DNA of 64,000 nt, taken from assembly GCF_963860125.1 (NCBI RefSeq), contig NZ_CAWLFA010000001.1, positions 1,054,001 through 1,118,000 on the forward strand, read 5' to 3'. Positions 41,503 to 51,423 of this stretch are shown one piece after another (position 1 is the stretch's first letter; each line of letters starts with the position of its first letter). Position numbers and translations under genes: made by a program. The stretch comes from Picosynechococcus sp. PCC 7002 (GTDB lineage: Bacteria; Cyanobacteriota; Cyanobacteriia; Cyanobacteriales; MRBY01). The notes under the pieces were generated by a model that had not been told where the DNA came from, did no database searches, and saw only the letters and a list, made by a program, of their open reading frames with translations.

Positions 41503-42567
41503 ATGGATCGTCCCCACGCTGCACCTCAATTTTCTCAAACCCCTTTTCAACGGGTGACAACTGGGTCGATCTTTTTTTTAATCACCATTGTGATTGCGAT
41601 CTGCGGCTACATGCTGTTTGGTTGGACGGCCCTAGAATCGTTTTATATGGTCGTGATCACGGTGTTTGGGGTGGGATATGGAGAAGTAAAACCCCTGGAG
41701 ACGACGCCGGAAAAACTATTTACGATTTTTGTCATCTTAGCGGGGACATCAGCGGCCATCTATGGGGTGGGAGGATTTGTGCAAATGGTGACAGAGGGAG
41801 AGATTAATCGGGCGTTTGAGGCAGAAAGACAGCGCAAAAGCATTTCCAATTTAGAAAATCACATTATTATTTGTGGCTTTGGCTATATTGGCCAAATTTT
41901 AGCCCAAAAACTCGAAGATTCGGGACAAGCTTTTGTGGTGCTCAGTATTGATCCAGAACAGTTGGCGATCGCCGAACAGCGGGGGTATTTAACGAAGGAG
42001 GGAGACCCAGCAGATGAACTGATTTTGCAGGGATTAGGCATTCGGCGGGCCAAGGCTCTAGCGACGGTGCTCGATAGCGATGCCAGCAATGTATTTATTA
42101 CTTTGACTGCCCGGGAGTTGAACCCAGACTTAATGATTTTGGCGCGGGGGGAAGTGCCCAGTACCGAAAAAAAGCTCCGGTTAGCGGGGGCAAACCACGT
42201 TATTTTACCTGCCAGCGTCAGTGGGGCGCGGATGGCTAATTTGATTACGACACCTCCCGCAACGGATTTTTTTAGTCAGTCCTCTCAGCAGGAACAACTG
42301 AATGATCTTTTGCAACAAATTAATGTACAGATGATCGAGTTGGCGATCGCCCCCCAATCATCCCTCGTGGGGAAAACAGTCCGGGAGCTAGAAATTCGCG
42401 GCAAAGGGGCTTTTATTGTGGTGGCTTTACGGCGATTTCAAGGCGATTTTATCACCCATCCAAGTCCAACTTTAATGTTGACTTCTGGGGATATTTTAGT
42501 GGTTTTGGGTCACGAAGAAGACATTCCTAAATTTGCCCGGTTTTATCAATTATTCCAGCCTAAATAA
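41503..42567 (+). CDS. K+ channel with RCK/TrkA domains
   Basis: 354-residue two-span potassium channel like MthK. Membrane spans at about residues 22-40 and 72-93, with the selectivity filter GVGYGE at 56-61. An RCK domain follows (from about 119; Rossmann GFGYIG at residues 125-130), then a TrkA-C-like domain (from about 265, MIELAIAPQSSLVGKTVREL). RCK domains usually gate the pore by nucleotide or Ca2+ binding; the ligand here is unknown. A truncated paralogue of the first 86 codons lies 2.5 kb upstream. Confidence 0.9.
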   Translation: MDRPHAAPQFSQTPFQRVTTGSIFFLITIVIAICGYMLFGWTALESFYMVVITVFGVGYGEVKPLETTPEKLFTIFVILAGTSAAIYGVGGFVQMVTEGEINRAFEAERQRKSISNLENHIIICGFGYIGQILAQKLEDSGQAFVVLSIDPEQLAIAEQRGYLTKEGDPADELILQGLGIRRAKALATVLDSDASNVFITLTARELNPDLMILARGEVPSTEKKLRLAGANHVILPASVSGARMANLITTPPATDFFSQSSQQEQLNDLLQQINVQMIELAIAPQSSLVGKTVRELEIRGKGAFIVVALRRFQGDFITHPSPTLMLTSGDILVVLGHEEDIPKFARFYQLFQPK

Positions 42568-42635
42568 GTTTTTTCCCTCAGCAAAATTAATTTAATCTCG
42601 ATGAATTATCCGTTCCTAAGGAAACCCATTACTTT

Positions 42636-44366
42636 ATGATTGATCAACTGTGGTTGCTAATTTGTGCTGGTTTGGTGCTGTTGATGCAAGCTGGCTTTAT
42701 GTGCCTCGAATCTGGCCTGACCCGCACAAAAAATAACATTAATGTGGCTGTTAAAAACCTCTCCGATTTTGGTCTGTCGGTGATGCTGTTCTGGGGAATT
42801 GGCTATGGTCTGATGTTTGGGTTATCTCAGTGGGGGGGGATCGGTGGAAGCAATTTCTTTTTGGGCACGACTGGGAACCCCGAAGAGGCAGCTTTTTTCC
42901 TATTTCAGGCAATGTTTTGCGGTACGGCCACAACGATTATTTCGGGGGCGATCGCCGAACGCCTCAAGTTTGAAGCCTACATCATCATTGTGATCCTGGT
43001 GTCGGGGTTTATCTATCCGGTTTTTGGACATTGGGCCTGGAACGAAGCGGGCTGGTTGCGACAACTGGGGTTTCTGGATTTTGCGGGCAGTACGGTGGTG
43101 CATAGCATGGGGGCTTGGGTGAGCCTGGGCACCTTGCTTTTAGTCGGAGCTAGGGAAGGGCGATTTACCCCCACGGGAACCCAAAAAATCCAAGGATCGA
43201 ACTTGCCCTTTGCCGTTTTGGGGGCGTTGCTGTTGTGGGTGGGCTGGCTGGGATTTAACGGGGGAAGTACCTTCGTTTTTAATGACCAAGTGCCCCAAAT
43301 TATTACGAATACAGTACTGGCGGGGACTGCGGGGATGGTGACGGCGATGCTCCTCAGCCAATGTTACCTCAAGCGCTCGGAGGTCGAGGAAATTATCAAT
43401 GGTTCCCTGGCGGGGCTGGTGGCAGTTACGGCCTGTTGTGATCTGGTGTCGAGCCCTTTGGCGGTGGTGGTGGGGATAACGGCGGCTGGAGTAGCCCGGT
43501 GGGTGTCGAGTCTTTTAAAGCGCTACAAAATTGATGATGCGGTGGATGCGATCGCCGTCCATGGGGGCGCGGGACTGTGGGGAACCCTCTGTGTCGGGTT
43601 ATTTGGCAATGTCGAAGCCCGCCATAGTCAACTGCTAGTACAACTCTTGGGGGTGGCGATCGCCCTTGCTTGGGGGACGGGGCTGACTTGGCTAATTTTG
43701 CAACTGTTGCAGCGGTGGTATCCCTTGCGGGTTTCCCCGGAAGCCGAAGCCCTGGGTTTGAATATTTCTGAACATGGGGCCAAAACCGATGCCTACGAAC
43801 TGTTTCAGGTGATGGATCACCAGGCCGCGACCCAAGACTTGACCCTGCGGGTGCCCGTGGAACCCTTTACAGAAATTGGCCACATTGCCACCCGTTATAA
43901 CCAAGTGATCGACGCCCTCGAACAAAATCACCGGGAAAATGCCGAATCCCTAGAGGAACTCTACACAATCACCGCGATGGCCGTGGCCGCCATTGAGCAC
44001 CAAAATTTTGACCCCGATTTGTTTGCCAGTTTTGGCGATCGCCCCGATGAATTGGGCATTTTAGGCCGCTCCCTCCAACAGTTGCTCCAGACCATTAACC
44101 AGCAAACAGCGGCCCTCGAACAACTACAGCAGCAACAACAAACGACCCTAAAGGCTGTGCTCGGAGAAATTTTTCAGCAGCGGTTTGGGGAGCCGAGTCT
44201 CACCTATCAAGGACAATTACCCGATTTGCCCTCGGCGCTGACCATGGCCGAAATTACCCACATGGCGATCGCCACCACCAGCTTTGGGCAATTTTTAACA
44301 CAAGTGCAGGCTACCAACATTGCCTCTGGAGAAAATCAGCCAGTTGCGGCAGATTGGAACGATTGA
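42636..44366 (+). CDS. amt: Ammonium transporter with HAMP-like, coiled-coil C-terminal extension
   Basis: 576 residues. Residues 1-400 are an Amt/MEP ammonium transporter with eleven predicted spans. The start lacks a signal peptide (MIDQLWLLICAGLVLLMQAG). Pore histidines are in STVVHSMGAWVSLG and DAIAVHGGAGLWGTL, and RTKNNINVAVKNL is conserved. From about residue 400 a long cytosolic tail follows: a HAMP-like segment (LRVPVEPFTEIGHIATRYNQ), a glutamine-rich coiled coil and a final helical region. There is no visible kinase, GGDEF or guanylate-cyclase domain. Cyanobacteria do have Amt proteins fused to signalling domains; this one looks like a sensor without its output. ATG 42636. Confidence 0.85.
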   Translation: MIDQLWLLICAGLVLLMQAGFMCLESGLTRTKNNINVAVKNLSDFGLSVMLFWGIGYGLMFGLSQWGGIGGSNFFLGTTGNPEEAAFFLFQAMFCGTATTIISGAIAERLKFEAYIIIVILVSGFIYPVFGHWAWNEAGWLRQLGFLDFAGSTVVHSMGAWVSLGTLLLVGAREGRFTPTGTQKIQGSNLPFAVLGALLLWVGWLGFNGGSTFVFNDQVPQIITNTVLAGTAGMVTAMLLSQCYLKRSEVEEIINGSLAGLVAVTACCDLVSSPLAVVVGITAAGVARWVSSLLKRYKIDDAVDAIAVHGGAGLWGTLCVGLFGNVEARHSQLLVQLLGVAIALAWGTGLTWLILQLLQRWYPLRVSPEAEALGLNISEHGAKTDAYELFQVMDHQAATQDLTLRVPVEPFTEIGHIATRYNQVIDALEQNHRENAESLEELYTITAMAVAAIEHQNFDPDLFASFGDRPDELGILGRSLQQLLQTINQQTAALEQLQQQQQTTLKAVLGEIFQQRFGEPSLTYQGQLPDLPSALTMAEITHMAIATTSFGQFLTQVQATNIASGENQPVAADWND

Positions 44367-44471
44367 AAATATAAATTCACCAAGTCCTGAAACATTGACA
44401 AAGCCTCTACCCCTGGGCCTGCCTTTTTCCGGGAAAATTAAACCATAGGTCTTTTCGGAGAATTGTTAGCT

Positions 44472-47400
44472 GTGGTCATCGATGCTCAGGATCGTTACGA
44501 AGCGCGTACCCAACAAATTGCCAGGGAGTTAATCGCTGCCACCAGGGAAAAACGGTCATTTTTTTCGAAAATCCAAGACCAGATGCGCCTAGACGATAAA
44601 TTGCTGGGCTGGGCCATGGAAAATCCCCATTTGCGGGTGCAACTGTTTCGCTTCATTGATGTGTTGCCAGCCCTCAAGGACAATACGGCGATCGCCCAGC
44701 ATCTCCAACAGTATCTAGGGGATGAGTCGGTGGAGTTACCCGGAGCTTTAAAAAAAATCCTCAATTTCACCGAACCCCATTCTCCTCCGGCACAGATTGC
44801 GGCCGCAACCATTAGTAAATCCGTGGAAACCCTCGCGTTTAAATATATTTCGGGGGAAAACGTCAAGCAGGTACTAAAAACCGTTGAACGTCTGCGTCGA
44901 GACAAAATGGCGTTCACCATTGATCTCTTAGGCGAGGCAGTGATCACCGAATCAGAAGCCCAAAAATATCAGCAAACTTACCTCGATTTAATGGCGGATT
45001 TGGCGGCAGCGGCAAAACATTGGCCTAAGGTCGATGCCATTGATGTGGCGGACGGTGAGGATCTCGCCAAGGTGCAAGTATCCGTAAAATTGACAGCGTT
45101 TTATTCCCAGTTTGATCCCCTCGATCCAGCGGGCAGCAAGGAGAATGTGGCGGAACGGGTGCGGCTATTGTTACGCCATGCCCAGGAATTGGGGGTTGCG
45201 GTGCACTTTGATATGGAGCATTACGAATATAAAACCCTCACCCTCCAGATTTTGAAAGATGTGTTGCTGGAGGAGGAGTTCCGTGATCGCAGTGACATTG
45301 GCGTGACTTTACAGGGCTACTTGCGGGATTCTTACGCCGATTTAGAAAGTTTGATTGAGTGGGCCAAGGAACGGGGTACCCCTGTCACTGTCCGTTTAGT
45401 AAAAGGCGCTTACTGGGATCAAGAAACGATTACGGCCCTGCAAAACCACTGGGAACAGCCGGTTTTTAACGAAAAGGGCGCGACGGATATTAATTACGAA
45501 TGCATGACCCGGCTGCTGTTGGAAAATCATCAATTTCTCTACGGGGCGATCGCCAGCCATAATGTGCGTTCCCAGGCGGTGGCCTGTGCGATCGCCAAGG
45601 AACTCAATATTCCGAAACGGAACTTTGAATGTCAGGTGCTGTACGGCATGGGCGACCAAATTGCGAAGGCGTTGGTAAAAGAAGGTTATCGGGTGCGGGT
45701 GTATTGTCCCTACGGCAAAATTTTGCCGGGCATGGCTTACCTAATCCGGCGTTTGTTGGAGAATACCGCTAATAGTTCTTTCCTCCGCCAGAACCTAGAG
45801 GAGCGTCCCGTTGAAGAATTAATCGCGCCACCGACGGGGGATCTCAAGGCAACGATTCATGATCTTGATAGTAGTCATCTACAATTTGCCGGGGCTGCCA
45901 ACGTTGATTATGCCGAGCCGGAATTGCGGGATAAGTCCCAGTTTGCGATCGCCGAGGTAAAAAAACAGCTTGGCAAACGTTATCTGCCCTACATCAACGG
46001 TGAATATGTACAAACTGAAAACTTTGTGGACTCGGTGAATCCCTCCCGTTCCACAGAACTCATTGGTAAAGTTGGTCAAATTTCCCTAGAGCAAGCCCAA
46101 GGGGCGATCGCCGCCGCCAAAGCTGCTTTTCCCGCCTGGAAGAAAACCCCCGTCTCGGAACGGGCCAACATTCTCCGCAAAGCCGCCGACATCATGGAAG
46201 CCCGTCGCCACGAGTTGAATGCGTGGATTTGTCTAGAAACGGGCAAAATCCTCAAAGAAGCAGATCCAGAAGTCTCCGAAGCCATTGATTTTTGTCGCTA
46301 CTACGCCGACGAAATGGAGCGTTTGCACCATGGCTACCAGGTTAAACCCGATGATTTATCCCAGGTACAGGGCTTCAAAAAATACGATGTTTGTGGCGAA
46401 ACCAACCGCTACCATTACCAACCGCGCGGCCTTGCGGTGGTGATTTCTCCGTGGAATTTCCCCTTTGCGATCGCCACGGGGATGACCGTTGCAGCCTTGG
46501 TGACGGGCAACTGTACCCTCCTAAAACCCGCCGAAACCTCTAGCGTGATCGGCGCAAAAATCGCGGAAATCCTCATTGAAGCGGGGATTCCTAAGGGTGT
46601 CTTTCAGTTTGTGCCAGGGCGTGGCTCCACCGTAGGCGCAGCGATGGTTAAACATCCCGATGTGCATCTGATTGCCTTTACGGGTTCCCGCGAAGTGGGT
46701 TGTGATATCTATGCCAATGCGGCGATCGTCCAACCGGGCCAAAAACACTTGAAGCGGGTTATTGCCGAGATGGGCGGCAAGAATGCGATTATCGTCGATG
46801 ATAGTGCCGACCTCGACCAAGCGGTGGCGGGTGTACTCCATTCGGCCTTTGGCTATAGCGGTCAGAAATGTTCGGCTTGTTCCCGTGCCATTGTGATGGA
46901 AGCAATCCACGATATCTTTGTGGAACGTTTGGTAGAGGCGGTGAAATCAATCCAGGTCGGCGAAACGGATAATCCCAGGGTCAAGATGGGGCCGGTGATT
47001 GACGGGGCAGCCCAAGCGAAAATTAAGGACTACATTCTCAAGGGCAAGGAACAATCAAAAGTCGCCTTTGAAACGGCAGTTCCCAACAATGGTTATTATG
47101 TGTCCCCAACTATCTTCACTGATGTGCAAGCGGATCAGGCGATCGCCCAAGAGGAGATTTTTGGGCCAGTATTAGCGGTGATTAAAGTCAGTTCTTTTGA
47201 TGAAGCCTTAACAGTCGCCAATGGCACAGACTACGCTTTGACCGGGGGCATTTATTCCCGGACACCGCAACACATCGAGCGAGCAACGGAGGAATTTGAA
47301 GTGGGAAATCTCTATATCAACCGGGGGATTACGGGGGCGATCGTGGCGCGCCAACCGTTTGGCGGCTTTAAGATGTCCGGTGTAGGTTCTAAGGCGGGCG

Positions 47401-47495
47401 GCCCTGATTATCTGCTGCAATTCCTAGAGCCACGTCATGTAACTGAGAATGTTCAACGCCAAGGGTTTGCACCCATTGAAGGGGTTGACTCATAG
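44472..47495 (+). CDS. putA: Bifunctional proline dehydrogenase / glutamate-semialdehyde dehydrogenase
   Basis: About 1007-residue enzyme that oxidises proline to glutamate in two steps. The FAD-dependent proline dehydrogenase domain spans roughly residues 110-430 ([29 protein letters not shown]). The NAD-dependent aldehyde dehydrogenase follows from about 505, with catalytic Glu in IAEMGGKNA (near 765) and Cys in GQKCSACSR (near 799). There is no N-terminal DNA-binding domain, so it is not the repressor type. GTG 44472 has GGAG 11 nt upstream; the TTG three codons earlier is too close to it. The last 51 codons recur at 50779-50932. Confidence 0.95.
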   Translation: MVIDAQDRYEARTQQIARELIAATREKRSFFSKIQDQMRLDDKLLGWAMENPHLRVQLFRFIDVLPALKDNTAIAQHLQQYLGDESVELPGALKKILNFTEPHSPPAQIAAATISKSVETLAFKYISGENVKQVLKTVERLRRDKMAFTIDLLGEAVITESEAQKYQQTYLDLMADLAAAAKHWPKVDAIDVADGEDLAKVQVSVKLTAFYSQFDPLDPAGSKENVAERVRLLLRHAQELGVAVHFDMEHYEYKTLTLQILKDVLLEEEFRDRSDIGVTLQGYLRDSYADLESLIEWAKERGTPVTVRLVKGAYWDQETITALQNHWEQPVFNEKGATDINYECMTRLLLENHQFLYGAIASHNVRSQAVACAIAKELNIPKRNFECQVLYGMGDQIAKALVKEGYRVRVYCPYGKILPGMAYLIRRLLENTANSSFLRQNLEERPVEELIAPPTGDLKATIHDLDSSHLQFAGAANVDYAEPELRDKSQFAIAEVKKQLGKRYLPYINGEYVQTENFVDSVNPSRSTELIGKVGQISLEQAQGAIAAAKAAFPAWKKTPVSERANILRKAADIMEARRHELNAWICLETGKILKEADPEVSEAIDFCRYYADEMERLHHGYQVKPDDLSQVQGFKKYDVCGETNRYHYQPRGLAVVISPWNFPFAIATGMTVAALVTGNCTLLKPAETSSVIGAKIAEILIEAGIPKGVFQFVPGRGSTVGAAMVKHPDVHLIAFTGSREVGCDIYANAAIVQPGQKHLKRVIAEMGGKNAIIVDDSADLDQAVAGVLHSAFGYSGQKCSACSRAIVMEAIHDIFVERLVEAVKSIQVGETDNPRVKMGPVIDGAAQAKIKDYILKGKEQSKVAFETAVPNNGYYVSPTIFTDVQADQAIAQEEIFGPVLAVIKVSSFDEALTVANGTDYALTGGIYSRTPQHIERATEEFEVGNLYINRGITGAIVARQPFGGFKMSGVGSKAGGPDYLLQFLEPRHVTENVQRQGFAPIEGVDS

Positions 47496-47532
47496 AGTAT
47501 TTCGCACCATAACGGTTTCTTGATAGTTAAAG

Positions 47533-47564
47533 CTCTCTTACTTCATAATGTAAGAGAGTTTTTT
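47533..47564 (+). terminator. Rho-independent terminator of putA
   Basis: Perfect 9-bp stem CTCTCTTAC / GTAAGAGAG (47533-47541 with 47550-47558), 8-nt loop, followed by TTTTTT. It ends putA before the McrB-like gene, so the inserted module has its own promoter or relies on read-through. Confidence 0.9.
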
Positions 47565-47586
47565 ATTTCCAAATGCTTCAATACAT

Positions 47587-48767
47587 ATGCCACCTATCCA
47601 GAAAATCTTATTTGGCAGTCCCGGAACAGGAAAAAGCTACAAAGTTCGTGAAATTGCGCAACAAGAATTAGACATCACATACGATGAAGCTTCTGGAATT
47701 TTAGAGAATACTGTTAAAACTGTTTTCCACCCTGAATATACCCATGCTGACTTCATGGGTAAGTTAATGCCTTTAACGCAAGGTGAAAAAGTAACTTATA
47801 AATTTTATGCAGGTCATTTCCTTCAGGTATTGGGAGAAGCATATAAATCAATCATCAATGGAGAGACAGCAAGCTATTTATTAGTGATCGATGAGCTGAA
47901 CCGAGGGAATGCTTCAGCAATCTTTGGATCAATTTTTCAATTGCTAGATAGAGAAGACGATGGCTGGTCTAGCTATGATATTCAACTATCTGATATGGAA
48001 TTATATGCATTACTAGAAATCACACTTAGTAGTGAACTTTTTATAGAAAGTAACGGGCTAGAAGTAAGAAATGAAAAAGGGAATAGAGTTACTATTAACA
48101 ATTTCTGGGATGAGAAAATCTACCAGTATAGAAAAGCTCCTCCTGAAAATGAGTTGGATTCTCAAGTCATCAAAGATGCGGGACGATTAATTACACTCTT
48201 GAGGCGGCATAAAATCAGCTTACCTCCAAATCTTAGTATCCTCTGTACGATCAATACTTCTGATGAATCTATTTACTATTTAGATAGTGCTTTTAAGCGT
48301 CGCTGGGACTGGGAATATATTGATATTCCGACTGATGGTTATTTAAGTGATCTTCCCTCTGAGCTATTCGGAACAATGCTTGTTATTAATGGTCATGAGA
48401 AAGGTCTATGGATTAATATATTACAGGCATTAATGAATTCATAAAAGCAAATCATCAATCAATTCGGAGAATTGAAGATAAGCAAATTGGCTGGTGGTTT
48501 ATAAAACCTAAAGATAATGTCGTCAACATTGAGGATGTTAGAAATAAAATCATGTTTTATCTTTGGGATACTGTTTTTCCAAGAGACAAAAAGCCATTAG
48601 AAAAAATTATCCTTAAGGATGGTGAATCTCCGGGAAATTTTACACTTATTACATATAAACAATTTGCCGATAGGGCAGAAATTTTTCTCGACAAAATGCA
48701 TGATCTTGCTTCAAACAGATTCAAATATATTGATCTAGACGAGGATATCGGAGAAATATCATTTTAG
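47587..48767 (+). pseudogene. McrB-like AAA+ NTPase gene, broken by a -1 frameshift
   Basis: A McrB-family motor subunit in two frames. The N-terminal frame (47587-48444, 285 residues) has Walker A GSPGTGKS (10-17), Walker B LLVIDELNRGN (98-108), the McrB-type signature NTSDES (223-228) and an arginine-finger-like RRW (238-240). An insert of about 90 residues separates Walker B from the NTSD motif. At 48417-48441 the coding sense moves to the -1 frame: GINEFIKANHQSIRRIEDK, IGWWFIKP, then FYLWDTVFPRD, ending at TAG 48765-48767. One missing base (for example a G near 48426) would restore about 393 residues. The next gene follows 3 nt later, as in mcrBC-type pairs. No canonical slippery heptamer is present. 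Confidence 0.8.
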
Positions 48768-48770
48768 ATT

Positions 48771-50747
48771 ATGATCGACTTCTCATCTCTAAAACTTGTT
48801 GTTCACAAAAAATACTCTTTTGTGGGTATTGAAGCAAATGTAGGCGAGTATTACTTCTGTTTGCCAAAAGGATTTCAAGATCACATCAATTATTTGGACA
48901 CTTTTTATAATAAAAAAAGATTATTTTTTCTTTTTTATAAAGTCTTTGAAAGGTTTAGAGAGATTTTAGAAATAAAAGGGGAGTCTAGCAGGATAAGAAA
49001 TCAAACTCAAGATCGAGATGGAGTAATAGATGATGATTCTGATGGAGCTATTCAGGCAAATGAAGAGAATAGCTTTGTATTTTATTCAAAACTAAACTCA
49101 TTTGACTCTATATTACAAGTATATGATGAACCTAAAATTCTCTCACTAGCATATCGGCTTAGCAGAACTCATGACATAGATACGAGTCAAATACATAAAT
49201 ATCTGCATCAAGCAGTTTATTTAGCAAACGATACTGCATATGTGGATACAATGCTATTGCCAAGTAGATGTGTGAAGTATGAAGCAGCAGATATTGTCAA
49301 AATGTATTGCTATATTTATTCGGAGCTTCAATTAGAGTTGCAAGGAGATATTTCTATTGAAATTACAGCCCTTGCAGAAAATTTTAGAGAGAATCATCTA
49401 TCTGGTAGTACTTCTTTATTTGAAGAGAAAGCTTGTAATCAGATTGTTAATCAATTAAAAGACATTTTAGAGGAGATTCATCACCATACTCCATTCAAAG
49501 ATCCTGATTATTGGGATTTCTATGAAGCCATTGAAAATTTTCTATATGGAAAATTCGACTCATCCCAAGATGGCAAAATATGGGGCATCAACAATTTTCA
49601 CTCTGTTTGGGAATCAATATGTCTTGACTACATATCCCGAAATATCTCTTCTGAAGAGATTTTATATATTGATACAGGGTATATTGACTTTCTACAGACT
49701 GATAGTACTTTTGGGCGTAATGTGTTTTCTGTCAATGGCAGATCCTTAAGACCTGATGTAGTCATAGGAAAATTTTCTTGTGTTGAACAACCTGAACAAA
49801 TTATTACTTTACATGGTGACAACTGGAATGATTTTGGCTACAGAACATTGTTCGGAATTGATGAAGAGGAAGACCGAAATATTCGAGTAGCTTTTATAGG
49901 TCAGACAACTTCAGAGGATACATATCAGGAGCTACAGAAATACTATGATTCTAATTCAGGTGAAATTTACATCAACAATAAACTTCCCTCTAAATTCATC
50001 TCATTTTACGAGCCCCCCGAAGATTTATCCTTCGATTCTCTAAATCAGATGAATGTGCTCAATCATATTTTCATGATTGGAATAGACAAAAAAATATTCG
50101 ACTTAGAACTTTTTGAAAAGTATATATTTAACGCTTTTAATCTTAATGGCCGTTCCGGATATGATGCGAATAATGTTATTGGTGCCTCCCTCTTTAGAGG
50201 CCGAAGTATAACAAGGATAAAAGAATTATTTGATGATTTTATAAATCAATATTTAGAATTAACAGAAGGAATATTTAACAGAATCTTAATTCATGACATC
50301 AAATATTTATCAAAGCAATATCTCATGGACAAGAAAAATAAAAAAATTATCAAAAAACGATCTATTCGGAAACAGTTTGTTTATGAGTATTTGATACAGC
50401 AACAAAGTCCTGAGCTAAACACTCTAAACAATAATGTAGATATATCTAGTTCTTTCTGGATTCCTGATTTTCGACCTTTTGATAGAAATATGTTTTCAGT
50501 AGAAAATTCTTTTCTTGGTGGCTACATCGAATTGATAAAAGTGAATTTTGTACAAATTGCAGAGTACTATTCTTCCTTTCAAGCCTTACTTACTTATCCT
50601 ATTGCGTCACCAGTTTCCGGGCCCTCTCCTCTACAGCAAGAGGAAGGAGTTAGTGCACTTGAACTTACCGGAGACCTTGTTGGCTCTGTTGAAGGAGTAG
50701 AAGATTTAGCGACAAATCAAGATTACTTTGAAGGTTTTGGTCAATGA
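48771..50747 (+). CDS. McrC/LlaJI-like candidate restriction nuclease subunit
   Basis: 658 residues, translationally close to the McrB-like gene. I read a PD-(D/E)XK-type nuclease like LlaJI R2 or McrC: WE at residues 280-281 ([10 protein letters not shown]), RPD at 327-329 (SLRPDVVIG), DIK at 509-511 ([10 protein letters not shown]) and a following [12 protein letters not shown]. The PD and DxK parts are separated by about 180 residues, far more than usual, so the assignment rests on pattern and context. Very A/T-rich, no HIP1 site. The N-terminal 250 residues have no recognised motif and could be a target-recognition part. Together with the McrB-like gene it would be a modification-dependent or LlaJI-type restriction/defence system. 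Confidence 0.6.
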   Translation: MIDFSSLKLVVHKKYSFVGIEANVGEYYFCLPKGFQDHINYLDTFYNKKRLFFLFYKVFERFREILEIKGESSRIRNQTQDRDGVIDDDSDGAIQANEENSFVFYSKLNSFDSILQVYDEPKILSLAYRLSRTHDIDTSQIHKYLHQAVYLANDTAYVDTMLLPSRCVKYEAADIVKMYCYIYSELQLELQGDISIEITALAENFRENHLSGSTSLFEEKACNQIVNQLKDILEEIHHHTPFKDPDYWDFYEAIENFLYGKFDSSQDGKIWGINNFHSVWESICLDYISRNISSEEILYIDTGYIDFLQTDSTFGRNVFSVNGRSLRPDVVIGKFSCVEQPEQIITLHGDNWNDFGYRTLFGIDEEEDRNIRVAFIGQTTSEDTYQELQKYYDSNSGEIYINNKLPSKFISFYEPPEDLSFDSLNQMNVLNHIFMIGIDKKIFDLELFEKYIFNAFNLNGRSGYDANNVIGASLFRGRSITRIKELFDDFINQYLELTEGIFNRILIHDIKYLSKQYLMDKKNKKIIKKRSIRKQFVYEYLIQQQSPELNTLNNNVDISSSFWIPDFRPFDRNMFSVENSFLGGYIELIKVNFVQIAEYYSSFQALLTYPIASPVSGPSPLQQEEGVSALELTGDLVGSVEGVEDLATNQDYFEGFGQ

Positions 50748-50778
50748 ACAAAAGTTCAGTTGTGTGGAGAGAAAGGGA

Positions 50779-50935
50779 GGCGATCGTGGCCCGTCAACCG
50801 TTTGGGGGCTTCAAGATGTCCGGTGTAGGTTCTAAGGCGGGAGGCCCTGACTATCTCCTGCAATTCCTAGAGCCGCGTCATGTGACGGAAAATGTTCAGC
50901 GTCAAGGCTTTGCTCCTATCGAAGGCGTTGATTAA
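50779..50935 (+). pseudogene. Second copy of the putA 3' end
   Basis: 51 codons (50779-50932) encode the same residues as the putA C-terminus ([15 protein letters not shown] ... PIEGVD) and then stop with TAA, where the intact gene has one more Ser. All 19 differences are synonymous third-position changes. It lacks the rest of the enzyme, so it is not functional. It forms the right border of the McrB/LlaJI-like insert. The longer apparent frame from 50744 runs in from the end of the previous gene and is not real. Confidence 0.9.
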
Positions 50936-51423
50936 TGACCGGAAGAATGGAGCTAAAACCCCGTCCTAACTTCGGCAAGTTCAGTCACCTTTTAGGACAG
51001 CTTTCCGGTAAAGAGCATCGGGAGACTTTAAACAGACATGGAGAGATGGTAAGGCCAATTGTGTTGCAACCCAGCTAAGTATCAAGAAATCTTCGACCGT
51101 TTACGGCGGGAAAGTATGTCAACTTTTTACTGGAATGTTCAATGAACGGTCATCCATATCGGCAACATTTAAACGTTGTTTTCCCTTGTGAATATGACCA
51201 TTTTTGACCGTGTGGGAAAATGCGCCGTTAAGACCGACAGGCATGGGGTTTGGCGACCATAAAACTCCACTTTCTCACCATTACATCTTGAGCACGACCG
51301 AGCCGCGCCCTAGGGGTGGGGCATAATATTGGGGATATGTTGCCCATCACGGGGTTGCCACAAGGGAGTTGCAAAATCTGTAACCCAACGCTGGTCTCTA
51401 TTTTTCTCACCTAAGCTGTAACT
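50936..51423. other. 488-base non-coding region with strong inverted repeats
   Basis: No convincing gene; the one ATG-led frame (50936, 47 codons) has no recognisable protein. ACCGGAA (50938-50944) pairs with TTCCGGT (51003-51009), AGCT with AGCT just inside, and GTCCTAA (50963-50969) with TTAGGAC (50992-50998). The three 3' segments are contiguous, so they stack as an 18-bp helix with bulges on the 5' side. A second set of dyads (ACGGTCA/TGACCGT, CAAC/GTTG) lies around 51145-51215. No T-run follows, so it is not a plain terminator. It could be a structured RNA or the native putA 3' region; I cannot decide. Confidence 0.45.

Noticed and set aside
48417..48441. Programmed -1 frameshift in the McrB-like gene
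   Set aside because: No slippery X-XXY-YYZ heptamer and no following pseudoknot are visible, so a plain indel is more likely.
48552..48767. 71-residue frame as an independent small gene
   Set aside because: It continues the McrB-like protein in the -1 frame; the sequence before its ATG is open and family-like back to 48417.
50744..50935. 63-residue frame with a putA-like sequence as a separate gene
   Set aside because: It begins inside the end of the previous gene and is a truncated second copy of the putA C-terminus with none of the enzyme's domains.
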